The position numbers and the translations under genes are program-made. A DNA stretch of 64,000 bases, taken from NCBI GenBank assembly GCA_905250885.1, contig CAJNOQ010000101.1, positions 9,819 to 73,818 on the forward strand. The letters run 5' to 3'. Below are positions 37,401 through 49,481 of the stretch, one piece after another. The first letter of the stretch is position 1. Each line of letters opens with the position of its first letter. Source of the DNA: Didymodactylos carnosus (taxonomy: Eukaryota > Rotifera > Eurotatoria > Philodinida > Philodinidae). The notes beneath the pieces are model-generated. The model was not told the DNA's origin, searched no databases, and saw nothing but the letters and a program-made list of their open reading frames with translations.

Positions 37401-39439
37401 GTGTATTCCTTCGTTGATTAACATAGTCGTAAACGAGGCGGATCAATAGTTCAAAGAAAGCAAGGGATGAGACGCGATATTAGGTAGAATTCAATCTTCA
37501 AAATGATATTTTTTGTTCCATAAGATGCAAAAAAACGAGTTAAAATTGAGTTTGAACTGAAAAGTTTTTCGATCAGTCGGAACAAACTCTGGATAAAGTT
37601 TGTAATTTTGCATTTATATCACTTTAAGTTCGATCTGAATCGGTCTCTGATATCTGAAAAATAGAGAAGAATCCATTTTTTTACACAATAACACCGCAAA
37701 AAACATCGATATCTTCTGTTTTTAACCGAGAGTATCTGAAATCGAGTTGTTAACTCTTTCTAATGTGCTTGTTGCCACCGGTTTATTTTTTCTCTGAGGG
37801 TACTTGAAAAAACTCTAAGCCAATACGCGACTATATCTATGCATAAAACCCATAATGAGCAGGGCGTAATTGGACTTTTGGTATGGAGTGGGCATCTAGA
37901 AAAAATTCCATATTTACTAGTCTGAATATCGATATAAAAATGTCAATCTTTGAATATTATTATCAGATATACACTGTAGTGAAAGCCTAAGCTGTCCACC
38001 CCCTGGGTACGACTCTGATATTGAGTAATATCATCGTTTTCATTCAAAAGACCGGTTCGATTTGGAAATAATCTTAATCAAATTGTCTATGAATGTTGAT
38101 ACTAAAGTAAGAATAACTTTATTTTCTAAATAACAATATTAAGTGTTCAAGGATTATTGTTGTTCACATATCGGTATTTTCTTATTTTTTTGGGCGGTGT
38201 TCTATTATGTGATTCCTTTCTGTCCAACATGATACATTACTATAATTTGATACACAACTCTTTATTTTTTCTATGTTGAATAAGTTATTGAATATGAATG
38301 ACATAAAGAATGGTAATCGTGCATCATTTTTTTGTCATATTTTTCATGATGAAAAACATATAAAAATAATAGTTGTTTATTCATATATATACTTTAAATG
38401 TATTAATAGTGTAGATGTTATTTTACTTTCATTTACTCGTATTTAATGTAGAAACTTAAGAAGAAATTGTGAATATTAAAAATTCAAGTCATTGGATTGA
38501 AAAAATACTCGAGTGAAAAAGTGAAAAGTAAAAACATTTCATGTGGTTGTTTATCAATTGGATTTTAATAAAAATTATTTTAGAGATTTTTTACAATAGA
38601 TGATTGTTCGAAAATCTCGAAAAACAATAAGTGACGGTAAAATGACCGATTTTGTTTTTATGACAGAAAAGAATTTAGAAATTTTTGATTAAAATAGTGC
38701 ATATAGTAGACATTTTTTTGTGTAGTTTATGTATGTAGTTTATGTTGACCATAACAACACGTATCTTTTTTTTCTTCGTTTCGCCTCCACACAGTCTGGC
38801 TAAATGTGTTCTGACATCAACGGTTGACGATAAGAGAAAGAAAAAAACGTTTTTTCTTTTACATATACATAGACTATATATATATATATACTATATTATT
38901 AAAAGAGCTATATTTAAAGCTTTTTTCTGACTACTCTCGTTTGTATATAGGAACTGTAATATAAAATTTTGGTCTTTTTCTGTTTCCACTGTAGTCTTTT
39001 TCATGTTTGCATGTATTTTCAAGCAACATGACCTTTCTTTGTTCCACCTTTTACTTTTCATGCGACGGTCATATGAATTGCCAAACATTTGTATCACAGG
39101 CGGGTCAACATCAGTTGATTTCTTATTCAATTTGACTAAGTTGTTGTTATAGAAAATCTTTTTTTTTTTTATTATCTTTTGAAGTTCTATTAGTAACTTC
39201 ATTATTCATCTGTTTTAATAACGTCTCGTTATTTGACGAATCTTTTTTTTGTATGCTTGACATACTGTGCGGGATTCTTACTGCATGGAAGAGAATAGTG
39301 CTTAAGAACAATTAAAACTTGATAGATATTTCGATCGTTCCATTATGATAACTCACTTGTAGAACAAGTCGCCGACCATGACTTTTATTTTAAGATTTCT
39401 TTATTGTTATTTATCAAACATTCTGTTTATATTACAAAA
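34401..39439. other. Intergenic interval between divergently transcribed genes
   Basis: Five kilobases between the UPF0193 gene (minus) and the LPKPP-motif gene (plus). It is AT-rich with short chance frames. A 158-bp MITE at 37860-38017 is listed separately. The sequence near 35125 (CAGGAGCGTAGC) resembles an hAT-type terminus, but no matching second end was found. The two promoters must lie at the outer ends of this interval; no specific motif is assigned. Confidence 0.45.
37860..38017. mobile_element. Probable small hAT-like MITE
   Basis: The segment begins CAGGGCGTA and ends with the complement of CAGAGTCGTA, imperfect terminal inverted repeats of the CAG-n-CGTA type seen in hAT-derived MITEs. 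It is flanked by ATAATGAG (37852-37859) and ATATTGAG (38018-38025), a candidate 8-bp target duplication with one mismatch. There is no coding capacity. The mismatched duplication and weak ends point to an older insertion than the hAT MITE at 56698-56835. Confidence 0.5.
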
Positions 39440-40419
39440 ATGCCAAATTATCGTAAAAATTCTTATTTGAAAGACAGTAGTACATCTCCAATTAAGATAA
39501 TGTCATTTATATTACCTAACGGAAATTATCCGCCTGGCATATTGCCAATATCTGATTTATCAAAAGTTGCTTCATCAAATAATAGTAATACTAATACTAA
39601 AATGAAACATTGTTCATCAAGTCCTACGATACGTAATCAGGCAAATCCAATGACAATTAATAATAACAAAACATCGTCTTATCATTATACAAATTATTAT
39701 AATAATAATCATTATTTATCAACATCTTATCCATCTTCTTCTTCTATTATCCGTCACCAGCAAACACGTTCTCATCTTCAGAAAGTACCAACATCACGTA
39801 CATCACCAACAACTACCATTGTCTCACGTTCATTACCAGCTGTACCAGTGTTTTATTCACCAAAACGTGGTGATAATACATATCAAGAACCACCTTTGGA
39901 TGTTAAAGATTTACCAAAGCCACCTGTTTCATGGTATTTAAGTGATTCAGCTACATCATCTGATAATGAAGAAAATACAAATAATAATAATTTTGATACT
40001 GTATCAACTGATAATGCTTTATCTATGAGTCCATTGAGAATGTCTGATGAGAATGAAATTAAGAAAACAGATGACGAAGAAGAAGATCGACAAGGTAGGT
40101 TTTTACAGTTTGATTATATTAATTCTATTATTAATTTCTAATTAATTGAAATATTTTAGAAAGTTTAAGCTCGTCAACTTCTACATTAATAGCTTCAGAC
40201 AATGATAATTTCTCACGCACTACAAAGTCAACACGTTGGTTATTTCCAAAAAGTTATTATTCAAAACCAACCAGTCATTATCAACGTCCACGTCCATCAT
40301 CATACAATTATTTTAAAAACAATTATTATAATCATGAACAACATCAGCAATATTACTATAAACAGCAGAGATATGCCTACAATTCAGGAGGAGTTGGTTG
40401 TATAACTGTTAAAGGGTAA
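39440..40419 (+). CDS. Low-complexity protein with PNRC/EDC1-type LPKPP motif, candidate decapping adaptor
   Basis: Two exons, 39440-40094 and 40160-40419, joined by a 65-nt GT-AG intron give 304 residues. The start is the ATG in CAAAAATG; no in-frame ATG lies upstream before the frame closes. The protein is mostly Ser/Thr/Asn/Tyr-rich and apparently disordered. Around residues 140-180 it has LPAVPVFYSPKR followed by EPPLDVKDLPKPPVSW. An upstream aromatic, a Pro-rich linker and LPKPP-x-x-W is the arrangement of the DCP1-binding motif in PNRC1/PNRC2 and yeast Edc1-type decapping activators. That family link is inferred from this one motif only. Acidic Ser/Asp clusters follow, then a Tyr/Gln/Asn-rich tail ending GGVGCITVKG. 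The gene model is firm; the function is tentative. Confidence 0.7.
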
Positions 40420-41746
40420 ACATTTCTGGTAAGCTAACTGTCTAATCATTTTTTTAAATACATTGTTTTCTTCTACAATACTTGTTGACTCGTAAATTCA
40501 ATGTTTTTCGGACAGAAACATTCTTATATAGGTGAAAATGAAATTTAAGTGTATTTTTTTGTTGTTAATTACTGCGCGTCTCACTTTCTATATGGCTCAA
40601 CTGTCTTTTTTTTCTTATTCTTCATTTTCGAGAGACGAACAAACAAAACTCCAAACGATTATTATCAATTGTTACTACGATAAATGCATTTTTTCTTAGA
40701 GAATGAACGATTTTCCTTCCCAAGACAAAGTATAGTCTTTGCGTTTTGTTGTTTTCTGTTGCCTTAGTTTTTCTATATGTGCCATCTGCCAACGACAAAT
40801 TTTTTTTTGTTGTTGAAATCTCTTTTTGCCTCGTGTTTATTTGTTATGATATTGGTCTGTTAGTAGTATTCTTTTCCGTCAACGTCTATTTGTTTGTTAT
40901 TATTACTAATTTTTCAACATTATACATTGAACCGAGTGCTCTGTGTTATGTTTTGATCATATTTTGTGTTTTATTTATTGCTCGTTGTTTCTGTTGTGTC
41001 TCTCTAATATGTTCGTCTATTTGTTTTCTTCATTCGTTCCATTACTGTGAGTGTCTTCCAGAACCATAAGTTTTTGTTCATGATTAATTTACTCGAACAC
41101 TCAAACAATACGTTTTTCAGCAATCTTTTATGAATCTCGTTTGCACGCGTAATTTTTCTATTTTCATTTCTGTTGGTTACATGGCAGTATATTTGTACAG
41201 ATTAGCATACGGTGAGCACACATTTCTGTTCTCAAGTGTTATTCTTTATTTTTATTCTGCGCTGAGAATTTTTGTAAATTATCATTGTTTTCTTTTCTAA
41301 GAAGGGCATTATGTTTGGCACTGTTCAGATTTCTTTTTTTATCATTGATTATCTGTTCAGATCCAAATATAAATGCACATACACATTTACACATGAAAAT
41401 GATATCTGGCGCACACACACACATATATAGACGTTTCCCCTGTTATACGGTTGTTTGATGCTCAGGAACTATGTTTTACATTTATTATGTACCAACAATA
41501 TCTCTTTTTCTTCTTGTCTTTCATGGTTTTCTTAAAAATAATATTTTTTGAAAATATCTCTCATTTTCTCTCTTTATCTCTTTTTCTAATGCGGATATTA
41601 CATAAAATTTAGTCATATAAATAAAATTATTTTGTATAGAAAAAAGTTTCAAAAGACAAAAAAAGCGTGTTTTTCGTTTCTTTTTTTAAGCAAATTTTTT
41701 AATAGTTTCGAACCCGTCCAACATCTTTCGAAACGTAAAATGTGTG

Positions 41747-41781
<35 letters not shown>

Positions 41782-44515
41782 GTGTCTTTTTTCTCTTCGA
41801 AGCGTGCAACATGTTTTTGATGCTAGTCCTATAGAATAGACCATATTTGTATTTGTTTGACAATTATTGTAAATTATTATTATTTTGCTTGTGTGTGTGT
41901 GTGCCTATGTCATTTTTATGGAGAAAAAAGAAATACAGACAATGTCTCTCTCTTGATTATTTATATAATTTAATATAGAATGTTTATAAATTATGTGCAA
42001 GTGTAGCCTTCTTTTTCCTCTTTCTTTTCTACTTCAGTCACAATATAAACCAACAGTGAAAATTTCAGATTTTACTGTCCCGCAAAATTTCAGAGCAAAA
42101 AAGATTAATGATTTTTTTGTCCTCGTTGTTTGTTGTCAAAACAAGTGTGCATTAAATTTGATCAATTTCATGCCGTCAGTTGTTTTTTTCTTGTCATGTT
42201 GTATATTCATTTACTCGAACGTCATCTAAGCTCCTTTTCTATATCTATATACATTTAGCAGTGTTTATGTAGCATTACAATTTTTTTCCATAATCGATGT
42301 CATATCGGGCGCCATTAGAAAGTACACGTATTGTTTTTTTTCCCTTTTTTTTGTATATTATTCTCCCTATTTATAGGTCCTCTATTTTTTCTTTAAAAAT
42401 AAAGCCCAGATGGTAGAATAAATTGGTAATTCAATGGTTCAAGCGGCTCAAATGATATTAATGCAAGAACATTGTTTGATCTAAACGAGATGATAGCAGC
42501 AGTGAAAGTTGTTTTGATACTTCTAAGTTAAATTATTTCAAGATTTCAAATAGCACAGTGTCCACCCTTCTACGATCATATTTCTGTTTTTCAGTTTAAC
42601 TTCCCTAGATTCCCTTGAGAATGATGACTATGTTATTCGATGCTACCTCAATAACACTTTTTAAGAACTTTTTAAAGAGGAGAAAAAGAAGATACCAGTT
42701 TTGTTGTGAACAAACTGTTTCAATTGAGAACTATAGATTTGATGTATTTTGCAAATTAATTCGAAAAGTTTGCTTTTTTACACTTTTTTAAAGCATTTTT
42801 AGTTCCTTACAACTGCGATGCGCACCCTCCCATTATTTGCACCTCTGGTCTCTAGACCAAGAATATGCAAAACTTTGGTGGCATTCAGCTATTCATGGAA
42901 GAAAAGCTTTTTTTATGGAAAATAAGTATTTATGATAATAAATTAATTAATAAGTATTTTGTTTGATTAACCTATATAGCACAACTCGTCTGTTAGTATG
43001 CTTGAGATTTGAAGTGATTAAGAAAAATCTCGATTGTTTGTGATCTATAAGGAAATACGAATATGTAAGTCATATATCAGCCAGTTAGAAAGTTCAAAAG
43101 CTGCTTTTCAATAGTTTATTGTTTTACCGAATTTGCGTTATTATCAAAACAATAGTGTAAATACGGACTAAAAAATATCCGTTTTGTTTTAGTTTTATTT
43201 AACAGTCAGTTCTTCTCTTGATTGTTGTATTTTTCAATTTTAATTATTTATTTATACATAATTTGTTAGTTAAGAGTGCCTTACAACAATAAAAACAGTG
43301 TTGAGATCGTGAGGGTAAAAACGACTTGTATTTCAATTTGGAAGTCCGCATTCGATTGTATCGTATTATTTTCTACCAACGTATTTTTAACATACTCAAA
43401 ACTTGCATGATATGACTGAAAATACTATTTGAAAGTTTCGTGCAGTTGTATTTTATTTCAAATATTTAAATGTAAAAACGAAAGATATACGTAATTATAA
43501 GAAAAAATAGTACAAAATAAGATGTTCAATTAGAAATATATAAAAAAATTTAAAAAACGCATATGCACAAAAAAGTATTTGATTGCCAGTTCACAAGAAA
43601 ATGAATACATATACGAAATATGTTCGACACCTGAGTTTCTTTTTAAGCTTTTTTTCTTGGAAGTAGAACAGTATAAGATTATCTCTTTTATAATGTAGGT
43701 ACGATTCATAACTATATAAAAATATTATAAAGCGCGTATGCGGTCGGTACTACATCACGAAGTCATACAAATATGAAGTTTAGGTTAGCAATGAGACTAT
43801 ACAGCATAATTTAGAACGATTTTGAGAGAAAAGTAAATAAAACAAAGTTCTTAGAGGCGAAAAATTTGGAGTTCGTAACAATGTAGATCGGCGTTCGTAT
43901 TCTACTCAATTTTTCTACCTTCAAATTTTCGAGCTTATGGAAAAACATATAGGTTGTTGAATAAAGCGAAAACGAATAGTTACAAATATGTTTTTAGCTC
44001 ACAGTACTGACTGTTCGTCATGGAAAAAGGAATAGAAAATACTTTATAGCATAGAACCTTAAGAGACAATTATAGAAGTCGTTGACTTTGAACAGATTTA
44101 TTTCACACAAACTCTAGTTTTAAGATATACTTTAAGAGAATAAGCACTGGTTTTTCAGTCAATGAGGATGAAAAATAAGAATCTTTCAAAAAAAAATGTG
44201 TGATAGAGAGATTATATTAACGAGAGAAAAATGATTGTTAGTTAATTTGAAAAAGAACAACAATCAGATACTGCACAGCATAACCTAAGAAATTGCACAA
44301 CTTGAAAATTTGTTCGTAGATAGCGTTATTTGTAAACCAGAAATAACTCGTAGATTCTTCGGAGATGAGATAACATGTTTTACATAGCACGAAGAAAGAG
44401 AAAAACAAAACGCTAATGCACACTGTTATAGATGAAAAAAATGAAATAAATAAAAATAGAGAGATTATTATTAATTATCTTAAATTAAGCGATGATTAAA
44501 CGAATAAAAAAGTGC
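40420..44515. other. Convergent intergenic interval (3' flanks of two genes)
   Basis: Four kilobases between two stop codons of convergent genes. The left portion is T-rich on the plus strand with chance Phe/Leu/Cys-rich frames and probably includes the 3' untranslated region of the LPKPP-motif gene. A GT/TA microsatellite sits at 41742-41785. No conserved coding block or RNA gene was recognised. Confidence 0.45.
41742..41785. repeat. Compound GT/TA microsatellite
   Basis: A GTGTGTGTGTG run passes directly into alternating TA, then a short CATATATATATG palindrome. It can form a cruciform and is expected to be length-polymorphic. Confidence 0.8.
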
Positions 44516-47500
44516 TTATAATTGCTGATGTAACGCTACAAGTTTTTTCAGAGCTAATGCAATATTATAAGAATTATCAATAATTAATTGAATTTGTTCA
44601 TTACGATTACGTTTTTCTTTAGAATATAAAAGAAGATGTTTTGCACCTGTTGCCAGCATTTCAAGGTTAACACGAATTTCGTCTGTTAGATAATTCTAGA
44701 AAAAAAATGAAAAATACTTGAATTCACATAAAACATTTCATTTTAGCAATATTAACCTCAGGAAACAGCCTTATCATATCGTACACTGAATTATTAATTT
44801 TTTCCGCACAGAATACAAATCTATAATGGAAAAAAAAGCTAATCGTATTAATAGACTTCAAATGTAAAATGAGAACATACGAATCATATTGATTTTCTTT
44901 TATAAACTGAAACATTTCGGCTATTCTGTGGGTGATTTTACGTGCCCGTTTATCAACATCAGCGTTTGTTTGACTGCATAAGCCTAAAAATGGAGTTTCG
45001 TATACTTTGTCTGACAAAAAAACTTGCTCCAACAAACCTTTTCGTATCAACGTGGGAGATGTGGCTTTATTCCTTCCACCAGAGCAAGATCTGGCTCGAG
45101 TACCCTGTATGAACGAAGTTTTTAATATTTCATTCATTGTTATCGACGATAATGGAACAGTTGGAGATATTATTGAGGCTAATGGGCTTCGGGATGATGA
45201 CTCTACTCCATTTACCCAATCAGTTGATCTGAACGGACGTGATTGTGCTAATGAGTTCGTTCTTATATCTTCATATGGAAGTCGATGTATGCTACGACTG
45301 GATCTAAGATAAAAAAGGAATTATAAATGATGTATCTAACGAGAGAAAACATTATTGTACCTTTTTTCATGATTATAAGAGCCATATGAGTAAATTGGAG
45401 ACGTTGTCAATCTTTAAGAAAATAGACTTGTATCTTTAATCATGTAACATATTGATAATAAGGTGCACATCTACCAAATAAGCGCGATTTTATACATACC
45501 TATCCAGATCATCAGGTATAGTTGTATTATCATAATCACTTTCAATAATTGGACTTGATTTTCGACTGTGACTATCAAACAATTGATGATTGGACTGGAA
45601 AGCGTACAAAAAAAAACATCGTGTAAATATTTTTATTCTATAAACGAATTAAAACAAATAATATACTTTTTGTAATTTTGGTGAAAATAATTGCGATATG
45701 CGGGGCGGTTTCAGGGACTAAAACAACATGCAATATACTTTTTTCGATTAAGGAAGACGGGCAGAAGTAACAATAGCGGAAGAAAGTTATAGTAAATCTA
45801 ATGTGATTCTATAAAGAGTTCAGAATTATCATTCTCTGAGTGCTTTTTTTTATAGTTAAAGTATCTACTATAGGCTTTAAGTGTCCTACTGTTAGATAAA
45901 TCATGAGGAGAAGCAAGATTAAGAAGTGGTAAAAACCTATAAGTTTATGTCCTACTAAAAGCCTCATATACAAGAGATTTTTAACATACTTTTTCCAAAG
46001 TCTTTCCATCGTCATTCGTAGTTGTGTTTGTTGTTGTCGTCGATGTTGATACTGTTATATCAATATCTTGTATTCGAGATGATTTCGACGATTTAGATGG
46101 CAATGTATCGTTTGTAGATAGAGTGTGATTATCGATATCTAACATTTGTTGATCAACTTTATTCAATAGACTTTCGTCTAATAAGCGTTGAATCTTGAAA
46201 GGATAAATGATAAATTTAGCGTCTCTTTAACCTGTGATCACAGACTGACTCACCATTTGATGTAATACGGCAATTTCATTTTTTAAATCTACATGTGCAC
46301 AAGACAAAAATTTTAATTGCGTTTCTGTATTAATTACTCTTGCTTTTAAATTATTTTGTTCTTGCTGATGTTGTTCTTGTGAACGAATGTGATTGTCTTC
46401 ATTCGACACATCCGATAAATTTAAACTCTAGGAAAAGGCAATTATAACACTGAACAAAAGTAACGTATAACAACATTACCTCAGACGGTGAATAAAGTAT
46501 GTCAGGACTTTGCTCTTTGATATAGTCGTTTGATGAATTCTAGAAAGAGAAGGTTTATATTCTTTCAAATGAATCTTTGAATTTCTCACCAACCTTTCTC
46601 ATTCTTTTGAATAATTTTTCCATATTATTCGCTTGCTTATCCTTGTGAATTAGTTTTGATTTATGATGTACGGGTAAACTACTGTAATCTTCATCAGATG
46701 CCACTTTATCATACAACGGCTCATCATCCGAATCAATAAACGTATTTATCATTGCACTTGATGATGTCCCACTGTAAAGATTTGAAAATGGGCCTGTTCG
46801 TGTTCCAATACCATTCATTGTTGGCAACAAAGTATCATTTAACATCAATGAGTTATTATTATTCATACCAGCATGATGACGTGGTAAGGTGTGAACTGTA
46901 GAAAAAGTAAAAACACAGTATCATCTACCACCTAATCAAATTTACACAATATTTTACTCACATTTTGATTGTTGAACAGGTGATTGCACACCATAATGTC
47001 TTCGACGGATTTCAGTTAGAATGTCATAGATTAATGTTGTAAACTCTTTCGTGCCATAACGTGCTAATTTTTGACGTCCCTTAAAATAAACACTATTTAA
47101 CTCATACATTGGCATTTGTAATGATCGTGATTGTACCTGATTTCTTGTTGCTGAAAATACTGAATTAACAGGTAAAAACGGTACAACATGGAGTGACTGC
47201 AACTGCTTTTCAACTTGTGTATGCCAAACTGAAAGAGAGAAAAACATCAACTTTCGGCCAACAATTAGCGATTTGTACAGTCTCAGAACAGCTACTTTAT
47301 TTAATAAACATATGTATGCAATACCAAGATCGACTGTTGAAATCTATCGCTTTAGCTCGAATTTTTCATAGATATAGGAGTGAATCTATCATCGATCAGA
47401 TCTTTCCAATGTTTTTCATATGTGCAAAAGGGTATATACTATTTACTTGTGTCCAGTTCTCGCCGTTCTACTTCATCAAACACATCCATTGCAAGATCTT

Positions 47501-49481
47501 CAAATAATGAATCAGACAACTAGAATACAAGCATACTTTGGCTATGACTTTAAAGACAAAATGAACGAATATTAATACCTGTTGAAGTTTTCGACGGGCC
47601 GATCGTGAATGATCCGATGTATCTAAACTAAAATGAAATGAAAATGTACATTCAGTTTAGCTAATAAATATAAAACTTAAGAGTTAGTTTATTTACCTAT
47701 TGCTAATGTCTGGTATAATTAGATGTTGTCCATTCATATGATTAGGTCTCTTGTTACAAATGAAATAAGTTAAACGATCTGTTAATTCATGTTGTAATTC
47801 AACTAAACGTTCACTTAATTCAATATATCCATTTAATCTGAAATCAGTATAATATAAATGTATACAAACAAGAACAAGATTGGGTTGATCTACCTTGCAT
47901 GTTGTTCGGGAGATATTCCCGAACTGTCAGGAGATCCAGGATCTGCTCCAAATATACATAATAGTTCGACCTGATTCATTTGTCCACGATTAGCAGCTAC
48001 ATGAAGTGATGATGTACCAGTTTCTGGATTTTTATAATTAGGATCGGCGCCTTGAGATAAAAATCGCAAACAGGTTGTTACATTATCTGTACGAGCTATG
48101 GAATGAAGTTGCTTTGAAGAAAAATATAAACTGAAATACCCTTTAGTGAATGCAATTACTCTAGTCGTACCTGATGTAAATCTTCGAATGTCAAACTCGT
48201 TTCATCCCTGAGTCGATTTATATACGCTAACTGTTGATATTTGGCTCGAATAAATTCTGCTTTTACTCTAAATTAACAACAACAATATAAGATTTCGCAT
48301 GGATCGCATTAGCATAGAGATGGTTGTTTCGGTTCGTTAACTTTTTCAACAGAAACGACTGTTTGATGCTAAACGTGATTGTACTTTCGTGTGAAACACT
48401 GAGCAAAATGTTCTCAAAATTTGTTTGTATTATTAGAAATCTCAAGTACCATTAGTCTACTTCTTCAGAAAAACTTACGGTAAACATCTTTACAAATTTA
48501 TTGGATTATTCAAATACGAATACAGCACAAATTGTTAATAAAATATAATTTTTAATATACTTTTATTTGTACAATATTATTTTCAACAGCTAAACGTTTC
48601 GGTGTTTACCAACATCTTTATCAGTAGCATAACAATTTTTAGAAAAACTAGGCAATGAAATTAGAATAACACACGTCTGTAGTTCGATATTAAATCTACA
48701 GTTATAGCCTGTGACGAACAACTTCTTTCTAAATATATTTCATCTTTTTCCGGCTTTTTTCTCCCTTCCGTTGTGTCCACGTCTTGTATTGATACATGTA
48801 TCAATACAAAAAAATGGTCGGAAAAAAGGTGAAATATATTTAGAAAAAAATTGTTCGTAATAGGCCATAACTGTAGATTTAACGTTGGACTACAGACGCG
48901 TGTTATTCTAATTTCATTGTCAAGTATTTCTGAAAATTGTTATGCTACTGATGAAGATGTTGGTAAACCTCGAAACGTTTAGCTGTTGAAAATAATAATT
49001 GTACGAATAAAAGTATATTAAAAATTATATTTTATTAACTTACGGTAAAGGATCTTTTGCATTTGGTTTTTTTCTTGAAACTTTATTTTGTGGATCTAAA
49101 AGATTATATTCCCATACAAGATTAGCACCATTTTGATTTAATTCTTGTATCAGCTAAAACAGAAAAAAGATACCATTGAAGTGTGATTGTTGTTCAAAAC
49201 ATTCTAAATTACATTCAATTGAGACGGTGGCCAATAACTATGTTTAAACGATTTGATTTGTGACACATGACGCCCAAGACTAAGATGAACAGAACAACAC
49301 TCATCACATAACAGAACGCCATGGTTAAGTGATGACCATTGAGTGCCTGAAACAAGGACAAAACACTTTTTCGAAGTACAAAAGTAATATTAAATTGGTA
49401 ATTACCAGTTTGTCCACAATCGTTGCATTCGTTTGAAAATTTAGTCGTTGTTGTTGTTGGATTATCTGACGCTCGTGGCAT
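44516..49481 (-). CDS. GIT1/GIT2 homologue (ArfGAP, ankyrin, GIT domain, paxillin-binding scaffold)
   Basis: Twenty minus-strand exons: 49406-49481, 49213-49346, 49044-49153, 48171-48267, 47894-48111, 47697-47837, 47579-47627, 47447-47519, 47137-47228, 46962-47079, 46594-46895, 46480-46539, 46254-46427, 45990-46193, 45667-45717, 45500-45594, 45361-45411, 44881-45303, 44757-44820 and 44516-44695. The joined frame is 903 residues, against about 760 in human GIT1/2. Order: ArfGAP zinc finger (C19, C22, C39, C42; CDECCSVHLSLGRH), ankyrin repeats about 139-240 (SSLHVAANRGQ, GADPGSPD), GIT homology (LFEDLAMDVFDEVERRE, FLPVNSVFSATRNQGRQK, YDKVASDED), coiled coil about 490-570, SDYDNT, and a helical C-terminus (FCAEKINNSVYDMIRLFPE) equivalent to the paxillin-binding bundle. 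GIT proteins scaffold PIX, PAK and paxillin at adhesions. Residue 47 is Leu where the family has the catalytic Arg. Intron 3 is 776 nt and holds a transposon. Confidence 0.95.
48534..49039. mobile_element. Palindromic non-autonomous DNA transposon in GIT intron 3
   Basis: Nearly the whole segment is an inverted repeat. The left end (TTAATAAAATATAA) is matched by the right end (TTATATTTTATTAA), and the similarity continues through AAACGTTT and AGCTGTTGAAAAT blocks to the middle. A perfect 26-bp palindrome lies at 48784-48809. The left arm carries about 20 extra bases near the centre. Both ends are TTAA, which would suit a TTAA-targeting (piggyBac-like) insertion, but the terminal sequence is not typical of piggyBac, so the superfamily is left open. 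On the minus strand the element begins only a few bases inside the donor of exon 3. Confidence 0.75.

Noticed and set aside
41695-41725. TTCGAACCCG as a tRNA T-loop on the minus strand
   Set aside because: No acceptor, D or anticodon stems could be built around it.
47080-47136. Extra residues SRSLQMPMYELNSVYFK between GIT exons 9 and 10
   Set aside because: This 57-nt stretch has GT-AG ends, and removing it joins SATRNQ to GRQKLARY exactly as in GIT1/2.
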